64,000 nucleotides of DNA. It comes from Colletes latitarsis (Eukaryota > Arthropoda > Insecta > Hymenoptera > Colletidae). Position numbers and translations under genes: made by a program. The stretch spans positions 3,224,001-3,288,000 of the forward strand of contig NW_027488365.1 of the NCBI RefSeq assembly GCF_051014445.1, given 5' to 3'. Of this stretch, positions 1 through 14,600 are shown in pieces (position 1 is the stretch's first letter; the number at the start of each line of letters is the position of its first letter). The notes beneath the pieces were generated by a model that was given only the letters and a program-made list of their open reading frames with translations, was not told the DNA's origin and did not search any database.

Positions 1-1925
1 GTTAGCCCTGGGATTTTCACTCATCAGACTCATACTTTCGCATTCCTCTCATACTTGTTGAACTGATCCTGGGTTTTTTCTGGTTTGGATCACGTAGTAA
101 TGTGGTACCACACTGAAACAGTCCATTAAACCTGGTTTCGCTCAATATTTTAGAGGATAACGCATGTTAGGTCAAGGTTAGGTCTAGGATTTGCCCTCAT
201 CAGGCTCACAGTTTCGCGTTTTTCACATACTTGTTGAACAGATCCTGGGTTTTTTCTGGTTTGGCTCACGAAGTAGTGTGGTACCACACTGAAACAATCA
301 ATTAAACCTGGTCTTGATAAATATTTTAGAGGATAACGCATGTTAGGTTTGGGTTAGGTTTAGGATTTGCCCTCTGCAGGCTCATACTTTCGCATATCTC
401 TCATACTTCATGGCTAGATCCTGGGCTGTTTCTGGATTGTATCACGTAGTAATGTGGTACCACGCTGAAACAGTCAATTAAACCTGGTTTCGATCAATAT
501 TTTAGAGAATAATTCAAGTTAGGTCTAGGTTAGGTCTGGGATTTGCTCTCATCAGGCTCGTTCTTTCGCATATTTCTCATACTTGATGGATAGATCCAGG
601 GCTTTTTCTGGATTGCATCACGTAGTAATGAAGTACAACACTGAAACAGTCAATTAAACCTGGTTTCCATCAATATCTTAGAGGACAACGCATGTTAGGT
701 CTGGGGTAGGTCTGGGATTTGCCCTCATCAGGCTCATACTTTCGCGTTTTTCACATACTTGTTGAACAGATCCTGGGTTTTTCTGGTTTGGATCACGTAG
801 TACTGTGGTACCACACTGAAACGGTCCGTTAAACCTGGTTTGGATCAATATTTTAGAGGATAACGCATGTTAGGTCTAGGTTAGGTCTGGGATTTTCACT
901 CATCAGACTCATACTTTCGCATTCTTCACATACTTGTTGAGCGGATCCTGGGTTTTTTCTGGATTGGTTCACGTAGTAATGTGGTACCACACTGAAACAG
1001 TCGATTAAACCTTGTTTCGATCAATATTTTAGAGGATAACGCAAGTTAGGTCTGGGATAGGTCTGGGATTTGACCTCATCAGACTCATACTTTCGCACTC
1101 TTCACATACTTGTTGAACGGATCCTGGGTTTTTTCTGGTTTGGATCACGTAGTAATGTGGGACCACACGGAAACAGTCAATTAAACCTGGTTTCGATCAA
1201 TATTTTAGAGAATAATTCATGTTAGGTCTAGGTCAGGTCGGGGATTTGCCCTCATCAGGCTCATTCTGTCGCATATTTCTCATACATGTTGAACAGATCC
1301 TGGGCTTTTTCTGGATTGCATCACGTAGTAATGTAGTACCACACTGATACAGTTAATGAAACCTGGTTTCCATCAATATTTTAGAGGACAACGCAAGTTA
1401 GGTCTAGGTAAGGCCTGAGATTTTCACTGATCAGACTCATACTTTCGCATTCTTCACATACTTGTTGAACGGATCCTGGGTTTTTTCTGGTTTGGAACAC
1501 GTAGTAATGTGGTAACACACTGAAACATTCAATTAAACCTGGTTTTGATAAATATTTTAGAGAATAACGCATGTTAGGTCTGGGTTAGGTCTAGGATTTG
1601 CCCTCATCAGGCTCATACTTTCGCATATTTCTCATACTTCATGGCTAGATCCTGGGCTACTTCTGGATTGGATCACGTAGTAAAGTGGTGCCACACTGAA
1701 ACATTCAATGAAACCTGGTCTGGATAAATATTTTAGAGGTTAACGCATGTTAGGTCAAGGTTAGGTCTAAGATTTGCCCTCATCAGGCTCACAGTTTCGC
1801 GTTTTTCACATACTTGTTGAACAGACCCTGGGTTGTTTTTGGTTTGGATCACGTAGTAATGTGGTACCACACTGAAACGGTCAATTAAACCTGGTTTCGA
1901 TCAATATTTTAGAGGATAACGCAAG

Positions 1926-1947
1926 TTAGGTCTGGGTTAGGTCTGGG
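1926..1947 (+). repeat. Perfect tandem pair of telomere-like TTAGGTCTGGG
   Basis: Two uninterrupted copies of the 11-base unit TTAGGTCTGGG stand head to tail at 1926-1936 and 1937-1947. A second perfect pair is at 3160-3181. Most other outer-type monomers have the same pair with one or a few changes; at 3337-3358, for example, the second copy begins ATAGG. The same place in every monomer is therefore a degenerate telomere-like dimer. Confidence 0.85.
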
Positions 1948-3330
1948 ATTAGCCCTCACCAGACTCATACTTTCGCATTCTTCACATACTTGTTGAACGG
2001 ATCCTGGGTTTTTTCTGGTTTGGAACACGTAGTAATGTGGTAACACACTGAAACATTCAATTAAACCTGGTTTTGATAAATATTTTAGAGAATAACGCAT
2101 GTTAGGTCTGGGGTAGGTCTGGGATTTGCCCTCATCAGGCTCATACTTTCGCGTTTTTCACATACTTGTTGAACAGATCCTGGGTTTTTCTGGTTTGGAT
2201 CAGGTAGTACTGTGGTACCACACTGAAACGGTCCGTTAAACCTGGTTTGGATCAATATTTTAGAGGATAACGCATGTTAGGTCTAGGTTAGCCCTGGGAT
2301 TTTCACTCATCAGACTCATACTTTCGCATTCTTCACATACTTGTTGAACGGATCCTGGGTTTTTTCTGGTTTGGTTCACGTAGTAATGTGTTACCACACT
2401 GAAACGTTCAATTAAACCTGGTCTTGATAAATATTTTAGAGGATAACGCATGTTAGGTCTGGGTTAGGTCTAGGATTTGCCCTCATCAGACTCATACTTT
2501 CCCACACTTGACATACTCGTTGATCAGATCCTGGGTTTTTTTCTGGTTTGGATCACGTAGTAATGTAGTACCACACTGAAGCAGTCAATTAAACCTGGTC
2601 TCCATCAATATTTTAGAGGACAACGCAAGTTAGGTCTGGGATAGGTCTGGGATTAGCCCTCATCAGACTCATACTTTCGTTTTCTTCACATACTCGTTTC
2701 ACAGATCCTGGGTTATTTTCTGGTTTGGATCACATAGTAATGTGGTACCACACTGAAACATTCAATGAAACCTGGTCTGGATAATTATTTTAGAGGATAA
2801 CGCAAGTTAGGTCTGGGATAGGTCTGGGATTAGCCCTCATCAGACTCATACTTTCGCACACTTCACATACTCGTTGACGAGATCCTGTGTTTTTTTCTGG
2901 TTTGGATCACGTAGTAATGTGGTACCACACCGAAACAGTCGATTAAACCTGGTTTCGATCAATATTTTTGAGGATAACGCATGTTAGGTCTGGGATAGGT
3001 CTGGGATTTGCCCTCATCAGGCTCATACTTTCCCAGTTGTAACATGCATGTTGACCTGATCGAGGGTTTTTTCTGCTTTGGATCACGTAGTAAGGTGGTA
3101 CCACAATAAAACAGTCAATTAAACCTGGTTTCGATCAATATTTTAGAGGATATCGCAAGTTAGGTCTGGGTTAGGTCTGGGATTAGCCCTCATCAGACTC
3201 ATACTTTCGTTTTCTTCACATACTCGCTTCACAGATCCTGGGTTTTTTTCTGGTTTGGATCACGTAGTAATGTAGTACCACACTGAAGCAGTCAATTAAG
3301 CCTGGTTTCCATCAATACTTTAGAGGACAA

Positions 3331-6245
3331 CGCAAGTTAGGTCTGGGATAGGTCTGGGATTAGCCCTCATCAGACTCATACTTTCGTTTTCTTCACATAC
3401 TCGTTTCACAGATCCTGGGTTATTTTCTGGTTTGGATCACATAGTAATGTGGTACCACACTGAAACATTCAATGAAACCTGGTCTGGATAAATATTTTAG
3501 AGGATAACGCAAGTTAGGTCTGGGATAGGTCTGGGATTAGCCCTCATCAGACTCATACTTTCGCACACTTCACATACTCGTTGAACAGATCCTGGGTTTT
3601 TTTCTGGTTTGGATCACGTAGTAATGTGGTAACACACTGAAACAGTCGATTAAACCAGGTTTCGATCAATATTATTGAGGATAACGCATGTTAGGTCTAG
3701 GTCTGGTCTAGGATTTGCCCTCATCAGGCTCATACTTTCTCATATTTCTCATACTTCATGGCTGGATCCTGGGCTATTTCTGGATTGGATCACGTAGTAA
3801 TGTGGTACCACACTGAAACAGTCAATTAAACCTGGTTTCGATTAATATTTTAGAGAATAATTCATGTTAGGTCTGGGTTACGTCTGGGATTTGCTCTCAT
3901 CAGGCTCATTCTTTCGCATATTTCTCATACTTGATGGCTAGATCCTGGGCTTTTTCTGGTTTGGTTCACGTAGTAATGTGGTACCACACTGAAACATTCA
4001 ATAAAACCTGGTCTTGATAAATATTTTAGAGGATAACGCATGTTACGTCTGGGTCAGGTCTAGAATTTGCCCACATCATGCTCATACTTTCGCATCTTTC
4101 TCATACATCATGGCTAGATCCTGGGCTATTTCTGGATTGTATCACGTAGTAATGTGGTACCACGCTGAAACAGTCAATTAAACCTGGTTTCGATCAATAT
4201 TTTTGAGGATAACGCAAGTTAGGTCTGGGATAGGTCTGGGATTAGCCCTCATCAGACACATACTTTCGTTTTCTTCACATACTCGTTTCACAGATCCTGG
4301 GTTATTTTCTGGTTTGGATCACACAGTAATGTGGTACCACACTGAAACATTCAATGAAACCTGGTCTGGATAAATATTTTAGAGGATAACGCAAGTTAGG
4401 TCTGGGATAGGTCTGGGATTAGCCCTCATCAGACTCATACTTTCGCACACTTCACATACTCGTTGAACAGATCCTGGGTTTTTTTCTGGTTTGGATCACG
4501 TAGTAATGTGGTAACACACTGAAACAGTCGATTAAACCAGGTTTCGATCAATATTATTGAGGATAACGCATGTTAGGTCTAGGTCTGGTCTAGGATTTGC
4601 CCTCATCAGGCTCATACTTTCTCATATTTCTCATACTTCATGGCTGGATCCTGGGCTATTTCTGGATTGGATCACGTAGTAATGTGGTACCACACTGAAA
4701 CAGTCAATTAAACCTGGTTTCGATTAATATTTTAGAGAATAATTCATGTTAGGTCTGGGTTACGTCTGGGATTTGCTCTCATCAGGCTCATTCTTTCGCA
4801 TATTTCTCATACTTGATGGCTAGATCCTGGGCTTTTTCTGGTTTGGTTCACGTAGTAATGTGGTACCACACTGAAACATTCAATAAAACCTGGTCTTGAT
4901 AAATATTTTAGAGGATAACGCATGTTACGTCTGGGTCAGGTCTAGAATTTGCCCACATCATGCTCATACTTTCGCATCTTTCTCATACATCATGGCTAGA
5001 TCCTGGGCTATTTCTGGATTGTATCACGTAGTAATGTGGTACCACGCTGAAACAGTCAATTAAACCTGGTTTCGATCAATATTTTTGAGGATAACGCAAG
5101 TTAGGTCTGGGATAGGTCCGGGATTCGCCCTCATCAGGCTCATACTTTCGCAGTTTTAACATACATGTTGACCTGATCGAGGGTTTTTTCTGCTTTGGAT
5201 CACGTAGTAAAGTGGTACCACACTGAAGCAGTCCATTAAACCTGGTTTGGGTCAATATTTTAGAGGATAACGCATGTTAGGTCTAGGTTAGCCCTGGGAT
5301 TTTCACTCATCAGACTCATACTTTCGCATTCTTCACATACTTGTTGAACGGATCCTGGGTTTTTTCTGGTTTGGTTCACGTAGTAATGTGTTACCACACT
5401 GAAACGTTCAATTAAACCTGGTCTTGATAAATATTTTAGAGGATAACGCATGTTAGGTCTGGGTTAGGTCTAGGATTTGCCCTCATCAGACTCATACTTT
5501 CGCACACTTGACATACTCGTTGATCAGATCCTGGGTTTTTTTCTGGTTTGGATCACGTAGTAATGTAGTACCACACTGAAGCAGTCAATTAAACCTGGTC
5601 TCCATCAATATTTTAGAGGACAACGCAAGTTAGGTCTGGGATAGGTCTGGGATTAGCCCTCATCAGACACATACTTTCGTTTTCTTCACATACTCGTTTC
5701 ACAGATCCTGGGTTATTTTCTGGTTTGGATCACACAGTAATGTGGTACCACACTGAAACATTCAATGAAACCTGGTCTGGATAAATATTTTAGAGGATAA
5801 CGCAAGTTAGGTCTGGGATAGGTCTGGGATTAGCCCTCATCAGACTCATACTTTCGCACACTTCACATACTCGTTGAACAGATCCTGGGTTTTTTTCTGG
5901 TTTGGATCACGTAGTAATGTGGTAACACACTGAAACAGTCGATTAAACCAGGTTTCGATCAATATTATTGAGGATAACGCATGTTAGGTCTAGGTCTGGT
6001 CTAGGATTTGCCCTCATCAGGCTCATACTTTCTCATATTTCTCATACTTCATGGCTGGATCCTGGGCTATTTCTGGATTGGATCACGTAGTAATGTGGTA
6101 CCACACTGAAACAGTCAATTAAACCTGGTTTCGATTAATATTTTAGAGAATAATTCATGTTAGGTCTGGGTTACGTCTGGGATTTGCTCTCATCAGGCTC
6201 ATTCTTTCGCATATTTCTCATACTTGATGGCTAGATCCTGGGCTT
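3331..6245. repeat. Five-monomer higher-order repeat, tandem plus partial copy
   Basis: An 882-bp block of five monomers at 3331-4212 is followed directly by a near-identical copy at 4213-5094. A third, partial copy runs from 5624 to about 6245. All share private variants such as GGTAACACACTG, a TTATTGAGG end and TAGGTCTGGTCTAGG. The third copy shares CAGACACATAC and CACACAGTAATG with the second copy rather than the first, so it derives from the second copy or its source. Confidence 0.8.
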
Positions 6246-6780
6246 TTTCTGGATTGGATCAGGTAGTAATGTAGAACCACACTGAAACAGTCAATTAACT
6301 CTGGTTTCGATCACTATTTTAGAGGATAATGCATGTTAGGTCTAGGTTAGGCCTGGGATTTGCGCTCATCAGGCTCATACTTTCGCATATTTCTCATAAT
6401 TCATGGCTAGATCCTGGGCTATTTCTGGATTGCATCACGTAGTAATGTGGTACCACACTGAAACAGTCAATTAAACCTGGTTTCCATCAATATTTTAGAG
6501 GACAACGCAACTTAGGTCTGCGATAGGTCTGGGATTTTCACTCATCAGACTCATACTTTCGCATTTTTCACATACTTGCTGAACAGATCCTGGGTTTTTT
6601 CTGGTTTGGGTCACGTAGTAATGTGGTACCACACTGAAACAGTCCATTAAACCTGGGTTCGATCAATATTTTATAGAATAATTCATGTTAGGTCTAGATT
6701 TGGTCTGGCATTTGCTCTCATCAGGCTCATTCTTTCGCATATTTCTCATACTTGGTGGCTTGATCCTGGGCTTTTTCTGG

Positions 6781-7132
6781 ATTGCATCACGTAGTAATGT
6801 AGTACCACACTGAAATAGTCAATTAAACCTGGTTTCCATCAATATTTTAGAGGACAACGCAACTTAGGTCTGGGATAGGTCTGGGATTTGCCCTCATCCG
6901 GGACATACTTTCGCATTTTTCACATACATGTTGAACAGATCCTGGGCTTTTTCTGGATTGCATCACGTAGTAATGTAGTACCACACTGAAATAGTCAATT
7001 AAACCTGGTTTCCATCAATATTTTAGAGGACAACGCAACTTAGGTCTGGGATAGGTCTGGGATTTGCCCTCATCCGGGACATACTTTTGCATTTTTCACA
7101 TACATGTTGAACAGATCCTGGGTTTTTTCTGG
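6781..7132. repeat. Adjacent duplicated monomer
   Basis: Two neighbouring monomers, 6781-6956 and 6957-7132, are almost identical. They share the rare variants CTGAAATAGTC, GCAACTTAGGTC and CATCCGGGACATAC. This is a one-unit expansion. Confidence 0.8.
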
Positions 7133-7859
7133 ATTGGATCGCGCAGTAATGTGGTACCACACTGAGACAGTCCACTAAACCTGGTTTCGATCAATATTTA
7201 AGAGGCCAGCGCATGTTAGGTCTAGGTTAGCCCTGGGATTTTCACTCATCAGACTCATACTTTCGCATTCTTCACATACTTGTTGTACTGATCCTGGGTT
7301 TTTTCTGGTTTGGTTCACGTAGTAATGTGTTACCACACTGAAACGTTCAATTAAACCTGGTTTTGATAAATATTTTAGAGGATAACGCATGTTAGGTCTG
7401 GGTTAGGTCTAGGATTTGCCCCCATCAGGCTCATACTTTCGCATATTTCTCATACTTCATGGCTAGATCCTGGGCTATTTCTGGATTGTATCACGTAGTA
7501 ATGTGGTACCACACTGAAACAGTCGATTAACCTTGGTTTCGATCAATATTTTGAGAGGATAACGCATGTTAGGTCTAGGTTAGGCCTGGGATATGCCCTC
7601 ATCAGGGTCATACTTTCGCAGTTTTAACATACATGTTGACCTCATCGAGGGTTTTCTCTGCTTTAGATCACATAGTGATGTGGTACCACACTGAAACAGT
7701 CCATTGAACCTGGTTTCGATCAATATTTTAGAGGATAACGCATGTCAGGTCTAGGTTAAGCCAGGGATTTGCCCTCATCAGGGTCATACTTTCGCGTTTT
7801 TCACATACTTGTTGAACAGATCCTGGGTTTTTTCTAGTTTGGATCACGTAGTTATGTGG

Positions 7860-7869
7860 TACCACACTG
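7860..7869. other. Dyad GTGGTACCAC, one example of a per-monomer palindrome
   Basis: GTGGTACCAC is a perfect 10-bp palindrome centred on GGTACC. It occurs at the same place in most monomers, often extended to 12 bp (TGTGGTACCACA) or 14 bp where the monomer reads GTGTGGTACCACAC. Frequent variants such as TAGTACCACAC or TGGGACCAC break it in some monomers. Confidence 0.7.
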
Positions 7870-8619
7870 GAACAGTCCATTAAACCTGGTTTCGATCAAT
7901 ATTTTTGAGGATAACGCATGTTAGGTCTGGGTTAGGTCTAGGATTTGCGCTCATCAGGCTCATACTTTCGCATATTTCTCATAATTCATGGCTAGATCCT
8001 GGGCTATTTCTGGATTGCATCACGTACTAATGTAGTACCACACTGAAACAGTCAATTAAACCTGGTTTCCATCAATATTTTAGAGGACAACGCAAGTTAG
8101 GTCTGCGATAGGTTTGGGATTTTCACTCATCAGACTCATACTTTCGCATTTTTCACATACTTGCTGAACAGATCCTGGGTTTTTTCTGGTTTGGATCACG
8201 CAGTAGTGTGGTACCACACTGAAACAGTCCACTCAACCTGGTTTCGATCAATATTTTAGAGGATAACGCATGTTATGTCTAGGTGAGACCTGGGATTAGC
8301 CCTCATCAGACTCATACTTTCGCATACTTCACATACTTGTTGAACAGATACTGGGTTTTTTTCTCGTTTGGATCACGTAGTAATGTGGCACCACACTGAA
8401 ACAGTCGATTAAACCTGGTTTCGATCGATATCTTTGAGGATAACGCATGTTAGGTCTAGGTTAGGCCTGGCATTTTCACTCACCAGACTCATACTTTCGC
8501 ATTCTTCACACACTCGTTGAACGGATCTTGGGTTCTTTCTGGATTGCATCACGTAGTAATGTAGTACCACACTGATACAGTCAATTAAACCTGGTTTCCA
8601 TCAATATTTTAGAGGATAA

Positions 8620-11600
8620 CGCATGTTATGTGTAGGTTAGGCCTGGGATTTGCCCTCATCAGGCTCATACTTTCGCATATTTCTAATACTTCATGGCTAG
8701 ATCCTGGGCTCTTTCTGGATTGGATCACGTATTAATGTTGTACCACACTGAAACAGTCCATTAAACCTGGTTTCGATCAATATTTTTGAGGATAACACAT
8801 GTTAGGTCTAGGTTAGGTCTGGGATTTGCTCTCATCAGGCTCATTCTTTCGCATATTTCTCATACTTGATGGCTAGATCCTGAGCTTTTTCTGGATTGGA
8901 TCACTTAGTAATGTAGAACCACACTGAAACAGTAAATTAACTCTGGTTACGATCACTATTTTAGAGGATAACGCATGTTAGGTCTGGGATAGGTCTGGGA
9001 TTTTCACTCATCAGACTCATATTTTCGCATTCTTCTCATACTTGTTGAACGGATCCTGTGTTCTTTCTGGTTTGGATCACGTAGTAATGTGGTACCACAC
9101 TGAAACATTCAATTAAACCTGGTCTTGATAAATATTTTAGACGATAACGCATGCTAGGTCTAGGTTAGGCCTGGGATTTGCCCTCATCAGACTCATACTT
9201 TCGCACACTTCACATACTCCTTGACAAGATCCTAGGTTTTTTTCTGGTTTGGATCACGTAGTAATGTGGTACCACACTGAAACAGTCCATTAAACCTGGT
9301 TTCGATGAATATTTTAGATGATAACGCATGTTAGGTCTGGGATAGGTCTAGAATTTGCCCTCATCAGGCTCATACTTTCGCATATTTTTCATACTTGATG
9401 GCTAGATCTTGGGCTTTTTCTAGATTGGATCACGTAGTAATGTAGTACCACACTGATACAGTCGATTAACCCTGGTTTCGATCAATATTTTAGAGAATAA
9501 TTCATGTTAGGTCCAGGTTATTTCTGGGATTTGCTCTCATCAGGCTCGTACTTTCGCATATTTCTCATACTTGATGGGCAGATTCTGGGCTTTTTCTGGT
9601 TTGGATCACGTAGTAATGTGGTACCACACGGAAACAGTCCATTAAACCTGGTTTCGATCGATATTTTAGAAGATAACGCATGTTAGGTCTAGGATAGGCC
9701 TGGGATTTGCCCTCATCAGACACATAATATCGCATTCTTTACGTACTTGTTGAACAGCTCCTGGGTTTTTTTCTGGTTTGGATCACGTAGTAGTGTGGTA
9801 CCGCACCGAAACAGTCAATTAAACCAGGTTTCGATCAATATTTTAGAGGATAACGCAAGTTAGGTCTGGGACAGGTCTGGGATTTGCCCTCATCAGACTC
9901 ATACTTTCGCACACTTCTCATACTCGTTGACAAGATCCTGGGTTTTTTTCTGGTTTGGATCACGTAGTAATGTTGTACCACACTGAAACAGTCGATTAAA
10001 CCTGGTTTCGATCAATATTTTAGATGATAACGCAAGTTAGGTCTGGGATAAGTCTGGGATTCGCCCTCATCAGGCTCAAACTTTCGCGTTTTTCACATAC
10101 TTGTTGATCAGATCCTCGGTTTTTTCTGGTTTGGATCACGTAGTAATGTGGTACCACACTGAAACAGTCCATTAAACCTGGTTTCGATGAATATTTTAGA
10201 GGATAACGCATGTTAGGTCTGGGATAGGTCTAGGATTTGCCCTCATCAGGCTCATACTTTCGCATATTTTTCATACTTCATGGCTAGATCCTGGGCTTTT
10301 TCTGGTTTGGATCACGTAGTAATGTGGCACCACACGGAAACAGTCCATTAAACCTGGTTTCGATCGATATTTTGGAAGATAACGCATGTTAGGTCTAGGA
10401 TAGGCCTGGGATTTGCCCTCATCAGACACATAATTTCGCAATCTTTACGTACTTGTTGAACAGCTCCTGGGTTTTTTTCTGGTTTGGATCACGTAGTAAT
10501 GTGGTACCACACTGAAACTGTTGATTAAACCTGGTTTCGATCAATATTTTTGAGGATAACGCATGTTAGGTCTAGGTTAGGCCGGGGATTTGCCCTCATC
10601 AGGGTCATACTTTCGCAGTTTTAACATACATGTTGACCTGATCGACGGTTTTTTCTGCTTTGGATCACGTAATAAAGTGGTACCACACTGAAACAGTCCA
10701 TTAAACCTGGTTTCGATCAATATTTTGGAGGATAACGCAATTTAGGTCTGGGATAGATCTGGGATTCGCCCTCATCAGGCTCATACTTTCGCGTTTTTCA
10801 CATACTTCTTGAACAGATCCTGGGTTCTTTCTGGTTTGGAACACATAGTAATGTGGTACCACACTGAAACAGTCCATTAAACCTGGTTTCGATCAATATT
10901 TTAGAGGATAATGCATGTTAGGTCTAGGTTAGGCCTGGGATTTGCCCTCATCAGGGTCATACTTTCGCGTTTTTCACATACTTGTTGAACAGATACTGGG
11001 TTTTTTTTTGGTTTGGATCACGTAGTAATGTGGTACCACACTGAAACTGTTGATTAACCCTGGTTTCGAACAATATTTTAGAGGATAACGCAAGTTAGGT
11101 CTAGGTTAGGCCTGGGATTTGACCTCATCAGACTCATACTTTCGCACACTTCACATACTCGTTGAACAGATCCTGGGTTTTTTCTGGTTTGGAACACATA
11201 GTAATGTGGTACCACACTGAAACAGTCCATTAAACCTGGTCTTGATAAATATTTTAGAGGATAACACATGTTAGGTCTAGGTTAGGCCTGGGATTTGACC
11301 TCATCAGACTCATACTTTCGCACACTTCACATACTCGTTGAACAGATCCTGGGTTTTTTGTAGTTTGGATCACGTAGTAATGTGGTACCACACTGAAACA
11401 GTCCATTAAACCTGGTCTTGATAAATATTTTAGAGGATAACGCATGTTACGCCAGGGTAAGGTCTAGGATTTGCCCTCATCAGGCTCATACTTTCGCATA
11501 TTTCTAATACTTCATAGCTAGATCCTGGGCTATTTCAGGATTGCATCACGTAGTAATGTAGTACCTCACTGAAACAGTCGATTAACCCTGGTTTCGATCA

Positions 11601-14600
11601 ATATCTTAGAGGATAACACATGTTAGGTCTAGGTTAGGCCTGGGATTTGACCTCATCAGACTCATACTTTCGCACACTTCACATACTCGTTGAACAGATC
11701 CTGGGTTTTTTGTAGGTTGGATCACGTAGTAATGTGGTACCACACTGAAACAGTCCATTAAACCTGGTTTCGATCAATATTTTTGAGGATAACGCATGTT
11801 AGGTCTGTGTTAGGTCTAGGATTTGCCCTCGTCAGGATCATACTTTCGCATTTTTCACATACTTGTGGAACAGATCCTGGGTTTTTCTGGTTTGGATCAC
11901 GTAGTAGTGTGGTACCACACTGAAACAGTCCATTAAACCTGGTTTCGCTCAATATTTTGGAGGATAACGCATGTTAGGTCTTGGTTAGGTCTGGGATTTG
12001 CTCTCATCAGGCTCATTCTTTCGCATATTTCTCATACTTGATGGCTAGATCATGGGATTTTTCTGGATTGCATCACGTAGTAATGTAGTACCACACTGAA
12101 ACAGTCAATGAAACCTGGTTTCCATCAATATTTTAGAGGACAACGCAAGTTAGGTCTAGGTAAGGCCTGAGATTTTCACTGATCAGACTCATACTTTCGC
12201 ATTCTTCACATACTTGTTGAACGGATCCTGGGTTTTTTCTGCTTTTGATCACGTAGTAAATAGGTACCACACTGAAACAGTCCATTAAACCTGGTTTGCA
12301 TCAATATTTTAGAGGATAACGCATGTTAGGTCTAGGTTAGCCCCGAGATTTTCACTCATCAGACTCATACTTTCGCATTCTTCACATACTTGATGAACGG
12401 ATCCTGGGTTTTTTCTGGTTTGGTTCACGTAGTAATGTGGTACCACACTGAAACATTCAATAAAACCTGGTCTTGATAAATATTTTAGAGGATAACGCAT
12501 GTTAGGTCTGGGACAGGTCTAGAATTTGCCCACATCATGCTCATACTTTCGCATCTTTCTCATACATCATGGCTAGATCCTGGGCTATTTCTGGATTGTA
12601 GCACGTAGTAATGTGGTACCACGCTGAAACAGTCCATTAAACCTGGTTTCGATCAATATTTTTGAGGATAACGCATGTTAGGTCTGGGATTGGTCTGGGA
12701 TTTGCCCTCATGCGGGACATACTTTCGCATTTTTCCATACATGTTGAACAGATCCTGGGTTTTTTCTGGTTTGGATCGCGCAGTAATGTGGTACCACACT
12801 GAAACAGTCCACTGAACCTGGTTTCGATCAATATTTTAGAGGATAACGAAAGTTGTGTCTAGGTTAGGCCTGGGATTTGGACTCATCAGGGTCATACTTT
12901 CGCAGTTTTAACATACATGTTGACCTAATCCAGGGTTTTCTCTGCTTTGGATCACGTAGTAATGTGGTACCACACTAAAACAGTCAATTCAACCTGGTTT
13001 CGATCAATATTTTAGAGGATAACGCAAGTTATGTCTGGGATAGGTCTGGGATTTGCCCTCATCAGGCTCATACTTTCGCGTTTTTCACATACTTGTTGAA
13101 CGGGTATTGGGTTTTTTCTGGTGTGGATCACGTAGTAATGTGGTACCGCACTGAAACAATCAATTAAACCTGGTCTTGATAAATATTTTAGAGGATAACG
13201 CATGTTAGGTCTGGGTTAGGTCTAGGATATGCCCTCATCAGGCTCATACTTTCGCATATTTCTCATTCTTCATGGCTGGATCCTGGGCTATTTCTGGATT
13301 GCATCACGTAGTAATGTGGTACCACACTGAAACAGTCAATTTAACCTGGTTTCGATCAATATTTTAGAGAATAATTCATGTTCGGTCTAGGTTAGGTCTG
13401 CGATTTGCTATCATCTGGCTCATTCTTTCGCATATTTCTCATACTTGATGGCTAGAGCCTGGGCTTTATCTGGATTGCATCACGTAGTAATGAAGTACAA
13501 CACTGAAACAGTCAATTAAACCTGGTTTCCATCAATATTTTAGAGAATAACGCATGTCATGTCTAGGTGAGACCTGGGATTAGCCCTCATCAGACTCATA
13601 CTTTCGCATACTTCACATACTTGTTGAACAGATACTGGGTTTTTTTCTCGTTTGGATCACGTAGTAATGTGGCACCACACTGAAACAGTCGATTAAACCT
13701 GGTTTCTATCGATATCTTTGAGGATAACGCATGTTAGGTCTAGGTTAGGCCTGGGATTTTCACTCACCAGACTCATACTTTCGCATTCTTCACATACTCG
13801 TTGAACGGATCTTGGGTTCTTTCTGGTTTGGATCACGTAGTAATGTGGTACCACACTGAACAGTCGATTAAACCTGGTTTCGATCAATATTTTAGAGGAT
13901 AACGCAGGTTAGGTCTGGGATAGGTCTGGGAATTGCCCTCATCAGACTCACACTTTCGCACACTTCACATACTCGTTGAACAGATCCCGGGTTATTTTCT
14001 GGTTCGGATCACGTAGTAATGTGGTACCACACTGAAACAGTCCATTAAACCTGGTTTCGATCAATATCTTTGAGGATAACGCATGTTAGGTCTGGGTTAG
14101 GTCTAGGATTTGCCCTCATCAGGCTCATACTTTCGCATATTTCTCATACTTCATGGCTAGATCCTGGCCTATTTCTGGATTGCATCACGTAGTAATGTAG
14201 TACCACACTGATACAGTCAATTAAACCTGGTCTTGATAAATATTTTAGACGATAACGCATGCTAGGTCTAGGTTAGGTCTGGGTTATGCCCTCGTCAGGG
14301 TCATACTTTCGCAGTTTTAACATACATGTTGACCTCATCGAGGGTTTTTTCTGCTTTGGATCACGTAGTAATGAAGTACAACACTGAAACAGTCAATTAA
14401 ACCTGGTTTCCATCAATATTTTAGAGAATAACGCATGTCATGTCTAGGTGAGACCTGGGATTAGCCCTCATCAGACTCATACTTTCGCATACTTCACATA
14501 CTTGTTGAACAGATACTGGGTTTTTTTCTCGTTTGGATCACGTAGTAATGTGGCACCACACTGAAACAGTCGATTAAACCTGGTTTCTATCGATATCTTT

